From JASHUC01 sp035523875 (GTDB lineage: Bacteria; Pseudomonadota; Gammaproteobacteria; Steroidobacterales; Steroidobacteraceae), in assembly GCA_035523875.1 (NCBI GenBank), contig DATKPY010000011.1:1-64000 (forward strand): DNA of 64,000 bases, in the 5' to 3' direction. This document shows positions 45,122 to 54,041 of the stretch, piece after piece. A program made the translations under genes and the position numbers. The notes beneath the pieces are model-generated. The model was given only the letters and a program-made list of their open reading frames with translations, had not been told where the DNA came from and ran no database searches. Each line of letters begins with the position of its first letter. The stretch's first letter is position 1.

Positions 45122-45658
45122 TCAGGGCGTGCCCGCCGGCGTCCCGGTCCCGCCGCTCGTCGCGCTGTCCGCGTTCCAGTTGCCGATCACCGAGCTCGTG
45201 TCCGCGCCGCCTTCCTGACCGTTAGGCCCGAGCGAGTACAGGTCGTACTGGCCACCGTGGGTCCCGGGATAGACGTATTGGTACGCGTTGCCCCACGGAT
45301 CCTTGAGGGAGTTCGCGCCCTGCTGCAGGTAACCCCCGGCACGCCAGTTCCTGATCGTCGGATCGGCCGGCTGCTGCACGAGCGCCTGCAGTCCCTGATC
45401 GGTGGTCGGGTACTTGAAATTGTCCAGCCGGTACATCGTGAGCGCCGTGCCGAGCGCCTGGATGTCCTGCTTCGCCTTGGCGACGCGCGCCTCCTCGACG
45501 TGGCTGATCACGTTCGGAACGATCATGGCGGCGAGCAGACCGATGATGATCACGACCACCATGATCTCGATCAGCGTGAAGCCCCCCGAGCGAGTGCGGT
45601 CCGCGTGCACGCGCGGCAATTCGACAGCGTTTTCCAAGGCCGAGGCTGAGCTGGTCAT
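45122..45658 (-). CDS. gspG: Type II secretion major pseudopilin G
   Basis: Main building block of the pseudopilus. Mature part begins after GG with FTLIEIMVVVIIIGLLAAMI; the core has TALTMYRLDNFKYPTTDQGL, DPWGNAYQYVYPG and YDLYSLGPNGQEGG, where the calcium loop lies. 178 residues from ATG 45658. An upstream in-frame ATG at 45706 has the better ribosome site (AAGGGG, 8 bases) and would give 194 residues with a 42-residue leader, so the start is open. A short Gly/Thr/Pro tail follows the domain. First gene of gspGHIJKLMN. Confidence 0.94.
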   Translation of the reverse strand: MTSSASALENAVELPRVHADRTRSGGFTLIEIMVVVIIIGLLAAMIVPNVISHVEEARVAKAKQDIQALGTALTMYRLDNFKYPTTDQGLQALVQQPADPTIRNWRAGGYLQQGANSLKDPWGNAYQYVYPGTHGGQYDLYSLGPNGQEGGADTSSVIGNWNADSATSGGTGTPAGTP

Positions 45659-45805
45659 AGATTCGCACCCGTGGTGCACGCAAGAAACCGAGTGGCCCTC
45701 GATCATAGCAAATGCCCCTTAACCGGCCGGTCGCCGTGTCGCAATCCTGTGGAGAGCCTCTCGATCGCATCCATCGCAGCGCCCGAGTGTGGTAGAGAGC
45801 CTCCA

Positions 45806-46417
45806 ATGTCCGCGAACGCCCAAGGAGGACTCCACCGCACGCTGCGGTCGCTGAATTGCGACGGCGGCCATGGCATCGCGCTCGCGCTCGCCTGCGCGCT
45901 GCTGCTCGCGAGCGAGATTGGCGGCGATGCGGCGCGCCGCGCGCTGCGTTTCGACCGCGGCGCCGTGGCGAGCGGCGAGTGGTGGCGGCTCGTGACGGGG
46001 CACCTCGTGCATCTGAGCCTCTGGCATGCCGTGCTCAACTCCCTCGCGCTGGCGCTGCTTTGGGCACTGTTCGAGCGCGACTACACCCCGAGGGACTGGG
46101 TCCTGGTTCTGGCGGGGGCCGTCGCGGCGATCGATATCGGGCTCTGGATCGGTGATTCGACTGTCCTCTGGTACGTCGGTTCCTCGGGAGCACTCCATGG
46201 CGTGCTCGCGGCGGGTACGCTCGCGCACCTCAAGCGCCGCGAATGGGATGGCTTGATCCTTGCGGTGCTGCTCGCGAGCAAGCTCGCCTACGAGCAGTGG
46301 GTGGGCCCGCTGCCCTTCGTCACCGGAGCGACGGTCGTCGTCGATGCGCACCTGTACGGAGCGCTCGGAGGTCTCACCGTCGCGCTTGCACTGGGCACGC
46401 GGCGCAAGCCGCTATAA
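45806..46417 (+). CDS. rrtA: Rhombosortase (rhomboid-type intramembrane protease)
   Basis: 203-residue polytopic protease of the rhomboid superfamily. It has GEWWRLVTGHLVHLSLWHAV, the catalytic Ser loop WYVGSSGALHGVLAAG, the helix ASKLAYEQWVG, and the His-bearing VVVDAHLYGALGG. This set matches rhombosortases, which cut the GlyGly-CTERM anchor of proteins sent through type II secretion. It sits divergent from and next to gspG, which supports the assignment. No GlyGly-CTERM substrate gene is in the window. ATG at 45806 is chosen; longer upstream frames overlap the gspG promoter region. Confidence 0.85.
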   Translation: MSANAQGGLHRTLRSLNCDGGHGIALALACALLLASEIGGDAARRALRFDRGAVASGEWWRLVTGHLVHLSLWHAVLNSLALALLWALFERDYTPRDWVLVLAGAVAAIDIGLWIGDSTVLWYVGSSGALHGVLAAGTLAHLKRREWDGLILAVLLASKLAYEQWVGPLPFVTGATVVVDAHLYGALGGLTVALALGTRRKPL

Positions 46418-46418
46418 T
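46413..46418 (+). promoter_or_regulatory. -10 box candidate for the fabD operon
   Basis: A perfect TATAAT overlapping the rhombosortase stop codon, 53 bp before the fabD ATG. The -35 side is poor (TTGCAC at 21 bp). AT-rich hexamers are rare in this GC-rich DNA, which gives it some weight. Confidence 0.4.
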
Positions 46419-46470
46419 CGCGCACCTTTTGGGCGTGGGGGGCCTCGGTCCTCGGGGAGCCGTCGAGTTC

Positions 46471-47433
46471 ATGGCGTTTGCATTCGTCTTTCCGGGTCAG
46501 GGGTCGCAGTCGCTCGGCATGCTGGCCTCGCTCGAGCGGGAGCCGGCCGTGCGGAGCACGTTTCAGGAGGCCTCGGCCGTGCTCGGCTACGACCTCTGGA
46601 GGCTCACGCAGGCCGGTCCCGAGATGGAGCTCAATGCAACCGAGAACACGCAGCCGGCGATGCTCACCGCCGGTGTGGCGCTCTGGCGGACCTGGCGCGC
46701 GCGGGGGGGTCCGCTGCCGAGTGTCGTCGCCGGCCACAGTCTCGGGGAGTTCACCGCGCTCGTGTGCGCGGGCGCACTCGATTTTTCCGCCGCCGTCGGG
46801 GTGGTGCGCCTCCGCGGGCGCGCCATGCAGGAGGCCGTGCCGCCCGGAAGCGGCGCAATGGCCGCGGTGATCGGGCTTGACGAGGCGCAGGTACGGCAAG
46901 CCTGCGCGGTGGCCGCAGAGGGTGCCGTCGTCGAGCCGGTGAATTTCAATGCACCCGGACAGATCGTGATCGCAGGCGAGCGCGCGGCCGTCGAACGGGC
47001 GATCGAGGCAGCCCGCAAGGCGGGCGCGAAGCGTGCCGTCGCCCTTACCGTGAGCGTTCCGGCTCATAGCCGCCTGATGCAGCCGGCCGCCGAGCGGTTG
47101 GCCGTGGAGCTCGCTCGCGTCACTCTGCACGCGCCGCGCGTGCCTTTCGTGAGCGCCGTCGACGCCACAGAGCACGGCGAGCCTGCGGAGCTGCGCGCGT
47201 TACTCGTCCGTCAGCTCGCCGCGCCGGTGCGCTGGCACGACACGGTGCGCGCGCTCGCCGGCCGCGGTGCTCGGGCGATCATCGAATGCGGACCCGGGAA
47301 AGTCCTGACCGGGCTTAACCGCCGCATCGCGCGCGGAGCGGATCTCGTGTGCCTCGCGCTCGAGGACTCAGCGGCGATCGAGGCCGCGCTCGCCGCCGTT
47401 CGCAACCCGGAGACCGTCCATGCTGGAGAATGA
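46471..47433 (+). CDS. fabD: Malonyl-CoA:ACP transacylase
   Basis: Loads malonate on acyl carrier protein. 320 residues with FVFPGQGSQSLGML at the start, nucleophile Ser in VAGHSLGEFTALVCAG, His in VSVPAHSRLMQPAAE, and CGPGKVLTGLNRRI. The ATG at 46471 fits the family; the upstream frame lies in the rhombosortase gene. First gene of fabD-fabG-acpP-fabF. plsX and fabH, often upstream, are absent here. Overlaps fabG by 14 bp. Confidence 0.95.
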   Translation: MAFAFVFPGQGSQSLGMLASLEREPAVRSTFQEASAVLGYDLWRLTQAGPEMELNATENTQPAMLTAGVALWRTWRARGGPLPSVVAGHSLGEFTALVCAGALDFSAAVGVVRLRGRAMQEAVPPGSGAMAAVIGLDEAQVRQACAVAAEGAVVEPVNFNAPGQIVIAGERAAVERAIEAARKAGAKRAVALTVSVPAHSRLMQPAAERLAVELARVTLHAPRVPFVSAVDATEHGEPAELRALLVRQLAAPVRWHDTVRALAGRGARAIIECGPGKVLTGLNRRIARGADLVCLALEDSAAIEAALAAVRNPETVHAGE

Positions 47434-48160
47434 CGTGGCGCTCGTGACCGGGGCCTCGCGCGGTATCGGCCGGGCGACCGCACACGCGCTCGCGCGCGCC
47501 GGCGCGCGCGTCATCGGCACCTCGACCAGCGCGGAGGGCGCCGCCGCGATCACCGCCGAGATGGCGTCGCATGGATACAACGGCCGCGGCATCGTGCTCG
47601 ACGTCGCGAGTGAGAGCTCGCTCGCGAGCCTGCTCGGCGAGCTCCAAGCCGGTGACGGGCTGCCGACCGTGCTGGTCAACAACGCCGCTATCACGCGCGA
47701 CGCGTTGCTGTTGCGAATGCGGCAGGAGGACTGGGACCAGGTGCTCGCGACCAACCTGACGGCCGTGTTTCGCCTGTCGAAGGCGCTCCTGCGGCGGATG
47801 ATGCGCGAGCGCCGCGGGCGTATCGTCAACGTCGCCTCCGTGGTCGCGCTCACCGGCAATCCCGGCCAGGCGAACTACGCGGCCGCCAAGGCGGGATTGT
47901 TGGGGTTCACGAAGTCGCTCGCGCGCGAAGTCGCCTCGCGTGGAATCACGGTCAACGCGGTGGCGCCCGGCTTCATCGACACCGACATGACGCGCGCGCT
48001 CAACGACGAGCAGCGCACCGCGCTCACGGGACAGATCCCGATGCAGCGCCTCGGAACGCCCGAGGACGTGGCGGCGGCCGTTGTCTTTCTCGCCTCGCCC
48101 GCGGCGTCCTACGTCACCGGCGAGACGCTGCATGTCAACGGCGGGCTGTACATGCCGTGA
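47420..48160 (+). CDS. fabG: 3-oxoacyl-ACP reductase
   Basis: NADPH-dependent short-chain reductase, first reduction in fatty-acid elongation. 246 residues with LVTGASRGIGRATAHAL, NNAAITRD, catalytic Ser in VNVASVVALTG, Tyr and Lys in NYAAAKAGL, and the ending VTGETLHVNGGLYMP. Coupled to fabD by overlap. Confidence 0.95.
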   Translation: MLENDVALVTGASRGIGRATAHALARAGARVIGTSTSAEGAAAITAEMASHGYNGRGIVLDVASESSLASLLGELQAGDGLPTVLVNNAAITRDALLLRMRQEDWDQVLATNLTAVFRLSKALLRRMMRERRGRIVNVASVVALTGNPGQANYAAAKAGLLGFTKSLAREVASRGITVNAVAPGFIDTDMTRALNDEQRTALTGQIPMQRLGTPEDVAAAVVFLASPAASYVTGETLHVNGGLYMP

Positions 48161-48391
48161 CGGAGCGGTGTGGGTGGAGTACGATCCCCCGCGCTGCGCG
48201 CAGCCTGCGTTGGATTATCACCACAGCGTGCGGGACGACCGGCTTCGGGGTCGGCGCGGCGCGCGGCGGTTTCGCCAACCAATACAGCCACTCGCAGGCT
48301 CGTCGTGTGGCACCCCCAAGGGTGTTCCCCTACAATACCGCGCCCGTGCCGCTGGCGCGCGGATCATTCTTCGTAGAAGGAAAACCCCGTA

Positions 48392-48634
48392 ATGAGCACG
48401 GTTGAACAGCAAGTAAAAGCCATCGTTGCCGAACAGCTGGGCGTGAAACAAGAACAGGTCACGAACGACGCCTCTTTCGTCGACGATCTCGGCGCGGACT
48501 CGCTGGACACGGTCGAACTGGTCATGGCGCTCGAGGAGGAGTTCGAGATCGAGATCCCGGATGAGGACGCCGAGAAGATCACCACCGTTCATCAGGCGAT
48601 CGACTACATCAACGAGCGCCGCACCAAGAGTTGA
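48392..48634 (+). CDS. acpP: Acyl carrier protein
   Basis: 80-residue acidic carrier. The phosphopantetheine Ser is in DDLGADSLDTVELVMALEEE (Ser about 37). The start MSTVEQQVKAIVAEQLGV matches gammaproteobacterial AcpP. Upstream gap of 230 bp holds a TACAAT (48331-48336) that could be a -10 for separate high-level expression; its -35 is not clear. A GGAAAA-type site lies before the ATG. Confidence 0.97.
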   Translation: MSTVEQQVKAIVAEQLGVKQEQVTNDASFVDDLGADSLDTVELVMALEEEFEIEIPDEDAEKITTVHQAIDYINERRTKS

Positions 48635-48722
48635 TTCCGCCCGACTCTTCCGCTCGCGCGCGGGGCGGGCGCTCGCGCTCAGCGCATCGACTCGTCTCGC
48701 TCGCAATCGATACAGGTAGCGT

Positions 48723-49967
48723 GTGACCAAACGTCGCGTCGTCGTCACGGGTCTCGGTATCATCTCTCCCGTCGGCAGCACCGTCGCGGACGCCTGGAGC
48801 GCGATCCTCGAGGGCAGAAGCGGCATCGGGCCCGTGAGTCGCTTCGATGCTTCGGCGTTCCCGGTGCGTTTCGGCGGGCAGGTGCGCGGGTTTGACGTCT
48901 CCCAGTACCTCTCGCCCAAGGAGGCCCGCCGCATGGACGATTTCATGCACTACGGCGTGTCCGCGGGCATCCAGGCCGTCACGGACTCCGGCATCGATTT
49001 CGCCAAGAGCGATCCGGCACGTTGCGGTGCAATCTGCGGTGCCGGGATCGGTGGGCTGTGGACGATCGAAGAGGAGTACGGCGGGTACCTGCGCTCCGGG
49101 AGCCCGCGCAAGATTTCCCCGTTCTTCGTTCCCGCGACGATCATCAACATGATCTCCGGGCACCTCTCGATCCGTTACGGGCTCAAGGGCCCGAACTTGG
49201 GTGTCGTCACGGCATGCACGACCTCCACTCATGCGATCGGCCTTGGCATGCGAACGATTCAGTACGGCGACGCCGATGTGATTGTCGCCGGTGGCGGGGA
49301 GATGGCGACTACGGTGTGCGGGCTCGCGAGCTTCGCCCAGGCCAAGGCGCTCTCCACGCGCAACGATGCCCCACAGGAAGCGAGCCGCCCCTGGGACCGC
49401 GAGCGCGACGGTTTCGTCTTGAGCGACGGCGGCGGGGCCGTAGTGCTCGAGGAGCTCGAGTTTGCGCGGCGGCGCGGCGCACACATCTACGCCGAGCTCA
49501 CGGGGTTCGGGATGAGCGGCGACGCATACCACATCACGCTGCCGCCGGAGGACGGCGAGGGCGCGCGGATCGCGATGACGAACGCACTCGCCGATGCCCG
49601 GGTGAGCGCGAGCGACATCGAGTACGTCAACGCGCATGCCACCTCGACTCAGGCTGGCGACAAGGCGGAGACCGTCGCGATCAAGCGCGCCTTCGGCGAT
49701 CATGCGAAGCGCCTCGCGGTGAGCTCCACGAAGTCGATGACGGGTCATCTGCTCGGCGCGGCCGGAGTCGTCGAGGCGATCTTCTCGATTCTGGCGATTC
49801 GCGATCAGGTGGCACCGCCCACGATCAACTACCGTACTCCGGATCCGCAGTGCGACCTCGACTATGTGCCGAACAGCGCCCGGGCGATGAGGATCGAGAC
49901 GGTGCTGTCGAACTCCTTCGGATTCGGCGGCACGAACGGCTCGCTGATCTTCCGTCGCTTCAGCTGA
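48723..49967 (+). CDS. fabF: Beta-ketoacyl-ACP synthase II
   Basis: Elongating condensing enzyme of type II fatty-acid synthesis. 414 residues. Active Cys in VVTACTTSTHAIGLGM, the two His in VNAHATSTQAGDK and STKSMTGHLLGAAG, and the C-terminal SNSFGFGGTNGSL. The start is GTG at 48723, 88 bp after acpP. The active-site loop reads ACTTST rather than the more common ACATGT or ACTSGV, within family variation. Confidence 0.95.
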   Translation: MTKRRVVVTGLGIISPVGSTVADAWSAILEGRSGIGPVSRFDASAFPVRFGGQVRGFDVSQYLSPKEARRMDDFMHYGVSAGIQAVTDSGIDFAKSDPARCGAICGAGIGGLWTIEEEYGGYLRSGSPRKISPFFVPATIINMISGHLSIRYGLKGPNLGVVTACTTSTHAIGLGMRTIQYGDADVIVAGGGEMATTVCGLASFAQAKALSTRNDAPQEASRPWDRERDGFVLSDGGGAVVLEELEFARRRGAHIYAELTGFGMSGDAYHITLPPEDGEGARIAMTNALADARVSASDIEYVNAHATSTQAGDKAETVAIKRAFGDHAKRLAVSSTKSMTGHLLGAAGVVEAIFSILAIRDQVAPPTINYRTPDPQCDLDYVPNSARAMRIETVLSNSFGFGGTNGSLIFRRFS

Positions 49968-50013
49968 GAGTCCGGTCGCGCCCGGCGCGCGCGGCGCGAC
50001 GCATAATGGGCCC

Positions 50014-51450
50014 ATGAGCGACGGTCCCGATGCACGTCCCGCTCGCACGCGCCGGCTCGAGGTGCCCCCGGCGGTGCTGCGCGAGCTTGCCAGCACCGAT
50101 CCCGCACAGTACCCCGTGCTGCTCGACAGCGTCGCCGCCGGCCCGCTCGGGCAGGTGAGCATCCTCGCGGCGCGTCCGCGTGCGGCGCTATGGCTCGATG
50201 CGTCCGGCCGGCTCGCGGCGACGGGCGGCGCCCCCATCGGGCGCGACTTCCTCTCCTCGCTCGAGCAGTGGTGGCTCGCCGAGCGCATCGCACGGCAGCC
50301 GATGCCCGAGCACCCGCAGGTGGCCTTCACCGGCGGGTGGGCGCTCTACCTCGGGTACGAGCTCGCACGCGAGATCGAGCCGCATCTCGTGCTGCCGCCG
50401 AGCGATCTGCCGTGGCAGGCCTTCGCGCTGCGGACCCCGTGCGCGTTGGTGCACCTCTGTGGGAGTGGCACGGTTCTCGCGGTTGCGGAAGCGCAGGCCG
50501 CCCAAGAGCTCGATGCGCTCGCGGCCGATGCGCACGCGGCCGCCCGGCGGCTGCGCAGCCCGATGGGTCCGCAGCCGCCGCAGCGTCCGCTTGCGGTCGA
50601 GGAGGAGGATCCGGCGCTCTACATCGAGCGCGTGCGCCGCGCGCAGGAGTACATCCGCGCGGGCGACATCTATCAGGCGAATCTGTCGCGACCGTGGCGC
50701 GTGCTCACCGCGGGCAACGGCGAGGCGCCCGCGACGGTGCGCGTGGGCGAGCTCTACGCGCGGCTCGCGGCGGCGAACCCGGCACCATTTGCGGCGCTTG
50801 CGCAGTGGGGCGGCGTTGCGGCGCTCAGCTCCTCGCCCGAGCGGCTGATCCGGGTCGCGGGCAGGGTAGTCGAGACGCGCCCGATCGCCGGCACGCGCCC
50901 GCGCACGCGGCTTCCGGGCGGCGATGCGGCCGAGACCGCCGCGCTCGTCGCGCATCCGAAGGAGCGCGCCGAGCACGTCATGCTCATCGATCTCGAGCGC
51001 AACGACCTCGGGCGCGTGTGCGAGCCGGGCTCCGTGCGCGTCGATGAGCTCATGGTGACCGAGACCTACGCGCACGTGCACCACATCGTCTCGAACGTGC
51101 GCGGACGGCTGCGCGAGGGGGTGACGCCCATCGCCGCTCTGCGCGCGGTGTTCCCCGGCGGCACGATCACCGGCTGCCCGAAGTTCCGCTGTATGCAGAT
51201 CATCGCCGAGCTCGAAGGGCAGGGGCGCGGGGCGTACACCGGCTCGCTCGGGTTCCTCTCCCGCGAGGGTGACATGGACCTCAACATTCTCATCCGTACG
51301 CTCACGCTCGCAAACGGGCGGCTCGGGTTCCGAGCAGGCGCGGGAATCGTCGCCGACTCGATTGCGGAGCGTGAGCTCGAGGAGACGCGCGCCAAGGCAC
51401 GGGGGCTGCTCGCGGCATTCGAGGAACTCCCCGGGGAGCTCGCATCGTGA
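50014..51450 (+). CDS. pabB: Aminodeoxychorismate synthase component I
   Basis: Chorismate-using enzyme that makes 4-amino-4-deoxychorismate for folate, with ammonia from a PabA glutaminase. 478 residues. The C-terminal chorismate-binding domain has AGDIYQANLSRPW, SSSPERLIRV, MLIDLERNDLGRVC, VFPGGTITGCPKFRCMQII and AGAGIVADS. The key motif is PIAGTRPR, whereas E. coli PabB has PIKGT with a catalytic Lys; the Ala form is TrpE-like. The following pabC still supports the folate role. It overlaps pabC by four bases. Confidence 0.9.
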   Translation: MSDGPDARPARTRRLEVPPAVLRELASTDPAQYPVLLDSVAAGPLGQVSILAARPRAALWLDASGRLAATGGAPIGRDFLSSLEQWWLAERIARQPMPEHPQVAFTGGWALYLGYELAREIEPHLVLPPSDLPWQAFALRTPCALVHLCGSGTVLAVAEAQAAQELDALAADAHAAARRLRSPMGPQPPQRPLAVEEEDPALYIERVRRAQEYIRAGDIYQANLSRPWRVLTAGNGEAPATVRVGELYARLAAANPAPFAALAQWGGVAALSSSPERLIRVAGRVVETRPIAGTRPRTRLPGGDAAETAALVAHPKERAEHVMLIDLERNDLGRVCEPGSVRVDELMVTETYAHVHHIVSNVRGRLREGVTPIAALRAVFPGGTITGCPKFRCMQIIAELEGQGRGAYTGSLGFLSREGDMDLNILIRTLTLANGRLGFRAGAGIVADSIAERELEETRAKARGLLAAFEELPGELAS

Positions 51451-52358
51451 GGGCCCGCGCCGGGCGAATCGTGCACACTCGCCGCTCCGTCGAGGCGCCC
51501 GACCGGCTGTTGATCGGAGGACGCCCGCTGCCGCGCACCGCCGCAGGAGCGGAGCTTGGGCGCCTCGTGCTCGATCGCGGGCTGCATTTCGGCGATGGGC
51601 TGTTCGAGACGATCGCCTGCGTGCAGGCGCGGCCGCGGCTCGTGGGCTACCACCTCGAGCGCCTCCAGGACGGCTGCACGCGCCTCGGCCTGCCCGCGCC
51701 GGACCGTGCGGCGCTCCGCGCTGAGATCGAGCAGATGGCGCGCGGGGCCGAGCGCGCACTCATCAAGGTGCTCTACACACGCGGCAGCGCGACGGCTCGC
51801 GGCTACGCGCCGCGGGGCGACGAGGAGCCGCGGCGCATCCTCCTGCGCTACGGCTGGCCCCGTGAGGATGCCCGCCGGAGCGGCGCGGGCGTGGCGGTTG
51901 CGATCGCTGATTCGCGGCTGGGGGAGAATCCCCGCCTCGCCGGGCTCAAGCACTTGAACCGCCTCGAGCTCGTTCTCGCGCGCGCGGAGCTGCGCGGCTC
52001 GCGATGCGCCGAGGCGCTCCTCTTCAGTAGCTCCGGAAGCCTCGTCTCGGGCACCATGAGCAACGTGTTCATCGTGCAGGGACCCCGCGTGCGTACGCCG
52101 CGGCTCGATCGCTGCGGCGTCGCCGGCGTGATGCGCCGGGCGGTGATGCACGTCGCGAGGAGCGACGGCATCGTCGTCGAGGAGGCGCCGCTCGGCCGCG
52201 GCGACCTCGACTCGGCGACGGAGATCTTCCTCACCAACGCGCGCATCGGGATCTGGCCCGTGCGCGAGCTCGACGGGCGGTGCTGCGCCGTCGGGCCGCT
52301 CACGCGCCACCTGCAGCGGCTGCTCGTATCCCGCCTCGCGGAGGCACGCGATGCTTAG
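51447..52358 (+). CDS. pabC: Aminodeoxychorismate lyase
   Basis: PLP fold type IV lyase that yields p-aminobenzoate and pyruvate. 303 residues from GTG at 51447. VLDRGLHFGDGLFETIA, the PLP-Lys in LAGLKHLNRLELVLA, and SGTMSNVFIVQ then LTNARIGIWPV are family marks. The N-terminal extension of about 25 residues before the domain is somewhat long, and a later start cannot be excluded. It follows pabB and overlaps mltG by 8 bp. Confidence 0.92.
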   Translation: MRARAGRIVHTRRSVEAPDRLLIGGRPLPRTAAGAELGRLVLDRGLHFGDGLFETIACVQARPRLVGYHLERLQDGCTRLGLPAPDRAALRAEIEQMARGAERALIKVLYTRGSATARGYAPRGDEEPRRILLRYGWPREDARRSGAGVAVAIADSRLGENPRLAGLKHLNRLELVLARAELRGSRCAEALLFSSSGSLVSGTMSNVFIVQGPRVRTPRLDRCGVAGVMRRAVMHVARSDGIVVEEAPLGRGDLDSATEIFLTNARIGIWPVRELDGRCCAVGPLTRHLQRLLVSRLAEARDA

Positions 52359-53421
52359 GCGCCTCGCGCTGCTCGCGATCGTGCTCGCGGCCGCCGCCGC
52401 GGCGCTCGTTGCCGGGGACCTGGGGTTGAGCGCCGCCTACCGTGCACCCGGTCCCGCCGCGAGCGCGACGCGCGTTGAGGTGGAGCCGGGCTCCACGGTG
52501 CGCGGCGTGCTCCTGCACCTCGGCGCGGCCGGCCTGCTCGCGCACCCACGGCTCACCGAGCTCTATCTGCGGGTACACGGTCGGCGCTTCAGCATCAAGG
52601 CGGGCGAATACGAGATTCCCGCGCGAGCGAGCGCCGCGGATATCGTGACGCTGCTCGCCGAGGGGCGAGTGGTGCTCGAGCAGCTCACCATTATCGAGGG
52701 AAGCACCTTCGCGGACTTTCGCCACGCGCTCGAATCCGACCCCGCCGTGCGCTCGACGCTGCGCACCAAGAGCGATGCCGAGGTGATGGCGCTCCTCGGT
52801 CATCCCGGTGAGCAGCCGGAGGGCCGCTTCTTTCCGGATACCTACCGCTTTGCTGCGGGCACCGCGGACATCGATATCCTGCGCCTCGCCTATTCGCGGA
52901 TGCAGCACGTGCTCGCGGCAGCCTGGGCGGTGCGCGCGCCCGGGCTCGGGCTCGAGAGCGCCTATCAGGCGCTCATTCTCGCCTCGATCGTAGAGAAGGA
53001 GACCGGCCTCGCCTCCGAAAGGCCGCTCATCGCCGGGGTGTTCATCGAGCGGCTGCGCAAGGGCATGCGCCTGCAGTCGGACCCGACCGTCATTTACGGC
53101 CTCGGCGCAAGCTACGACGGCCAGATCCACAGCCGCGACCTCGCGGCCGCCACGCCCTACAACACCTACACGCGAACGGGGCTGCCGCCGACGCCGATCT
53201 GCCTGCCCGGGCGCGAGTCAATCCTCGCCGCCGTGCAACCGCGCGTGACGGGTGCGCTCTACTTCGTCGCGACGGGCGACGGAGACGGTGGCCATCATTT
53301 CTCGGCGACACTCGCGGAGCACGACCTGGCAGTGCAGCACTACCTCGCGCGGCTGCGCGCGCAGGGCACCTCCGTCTCCCGATCCTCGGTCGGTCTCGGC
53401 ACGCTGCGGAGCCGCCGGTGA
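52351..53421 (+). CDS. mltG: Endolytic murein transglycosylase MltG
   Basis: Inner-membrane enzyme that cleaves new glycan strands and ends peptidoglycan polymerisation. 356 residues: N-terminal anchor (LALLAIVLAAAAAALVAG), a LysM-like region around 40-105, and the YceG catalytic core with Glu in ILASIVEKETGLASERPLI, QSDPTVIYGL, YNTYTRTGLPPTPICLPG and GGHHFSATLAEH. Between pabC and tmk as in E. coli. Confidence 0.95.
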   Translation: MLRRLALLAIVLAAAAAALVAGDLGLSAAYRAPGPAASATRVEVEPGSTVRGVLLHLGAAGLLAHPRLTELYLRVHGRRFSIKAGEYEIPARASAADIVTLLAEGRVVLEQLTIIEGSTFADFRHALESDPAVRSTLRTKSDAEVMALLGHPGEQPEGRFFPDTYRFAAGTADIDILRLAYSRMQHVLAAAWAVRAPGLGLESAYQALILASIVEKETGLASERPLIAGVFIERLRKGMRLQSDPTVIYGLGASYDGQIHSRDLAAATPYNTYTRTGLPPTPICLPGRESILAAVQPRVTGALYFVATGDGDGGHHFSATLAEHDLAVQHYLARLRAQGTSVSRSSVGLGTLRSRR

Positions 53422-54041
53422 GCCGCGGCCGTTTCATCACGCTGGAGGGCATCGAGGGCGCGGGCAAATCGACGATTGCACGCTTTGCCCACGAATGGCT
53501 CGGCGCGCGCGGGGTCCCCTCCGTGCTCACCCGCGAGCCGGGCGGCACGCCGCTCGCCGAGCGCGTCCGCGAGATCGTGCTCACGCCGGGGAGCGAGGTC
53601 ATCGGCCCGCAAGCCGAGATGCTGCTCATGTTTGCCGCACGCGCGATTCACCTCTCCAACCTGGTCCGCCCGGCGCTCGAGCGCGGCGACTGGGTGATCT
53701 GCGACCGCTTCACTGATGCGACGCGCGCCTATCAAGGCGGAGGGCGCGGCTTGCCCCTCGAGCTCATCGATGAATTGGCCGCAACGGTGCACGGAAACCT
53801 CTCGCCGGATGCGACGCTGCTGCTCGACCTTCCCGTGCAGCAGGGTCTCGAGCGGGCGCGCGGCCGCGGCGCCGCGAGCGACCGGTTCGAGCAGGAGCGC
53901 GAGGCATTCTTCGAGCGCGTGCGCGCGAGCTACCTCGCGCTCGCGCGGCGCGAGCCCCAGCGCATACACCTGATCGATGCGACGCGACCGCGCGAGGCGG
54001 TCGAGGAGACCGTGGCGGAATGTCTTCAGGCACTGCTGTGA
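53418..54041 (+). CDS. tmk: Thymidylate kinase
   Basis: Phosphorylates dTMP to dTDP. 207 residues from GTG at 53418 (overlapping the mltG stop). P-loop LEGIEGAGKST, TREPGGTPLAERVRE, the DR motif in VICDRFTDATRAYQGGGR. The lid region RARGRGAASDRFEQE is of the E. coli type with basic residues in the lid. Confidence 0.95.
   Translation: MSRGRFITLEGIEGAGKSTIARFAHEWLGARGVPSVLTREPGGTPLAERVREIVLTPGSEVIGPQAEMLLMFAARAIHLSNLVRPALERGDWVICDRFTDATRAYQGGGRGLPLELIDELAATVHGNLSPDATLLLDLPVQQGLERARGRGAASDRFEQEREAFFERVRASYLALARREPQRIHLIDATRPREAVEETVAECLQALL

Noticed and set aside
48308..48336. Sigma-54 type promoter before acpP (TGGCAC)
   Set aside because: No GC element at the required spacing; TACAAT is a more usual sigma-70 -10.
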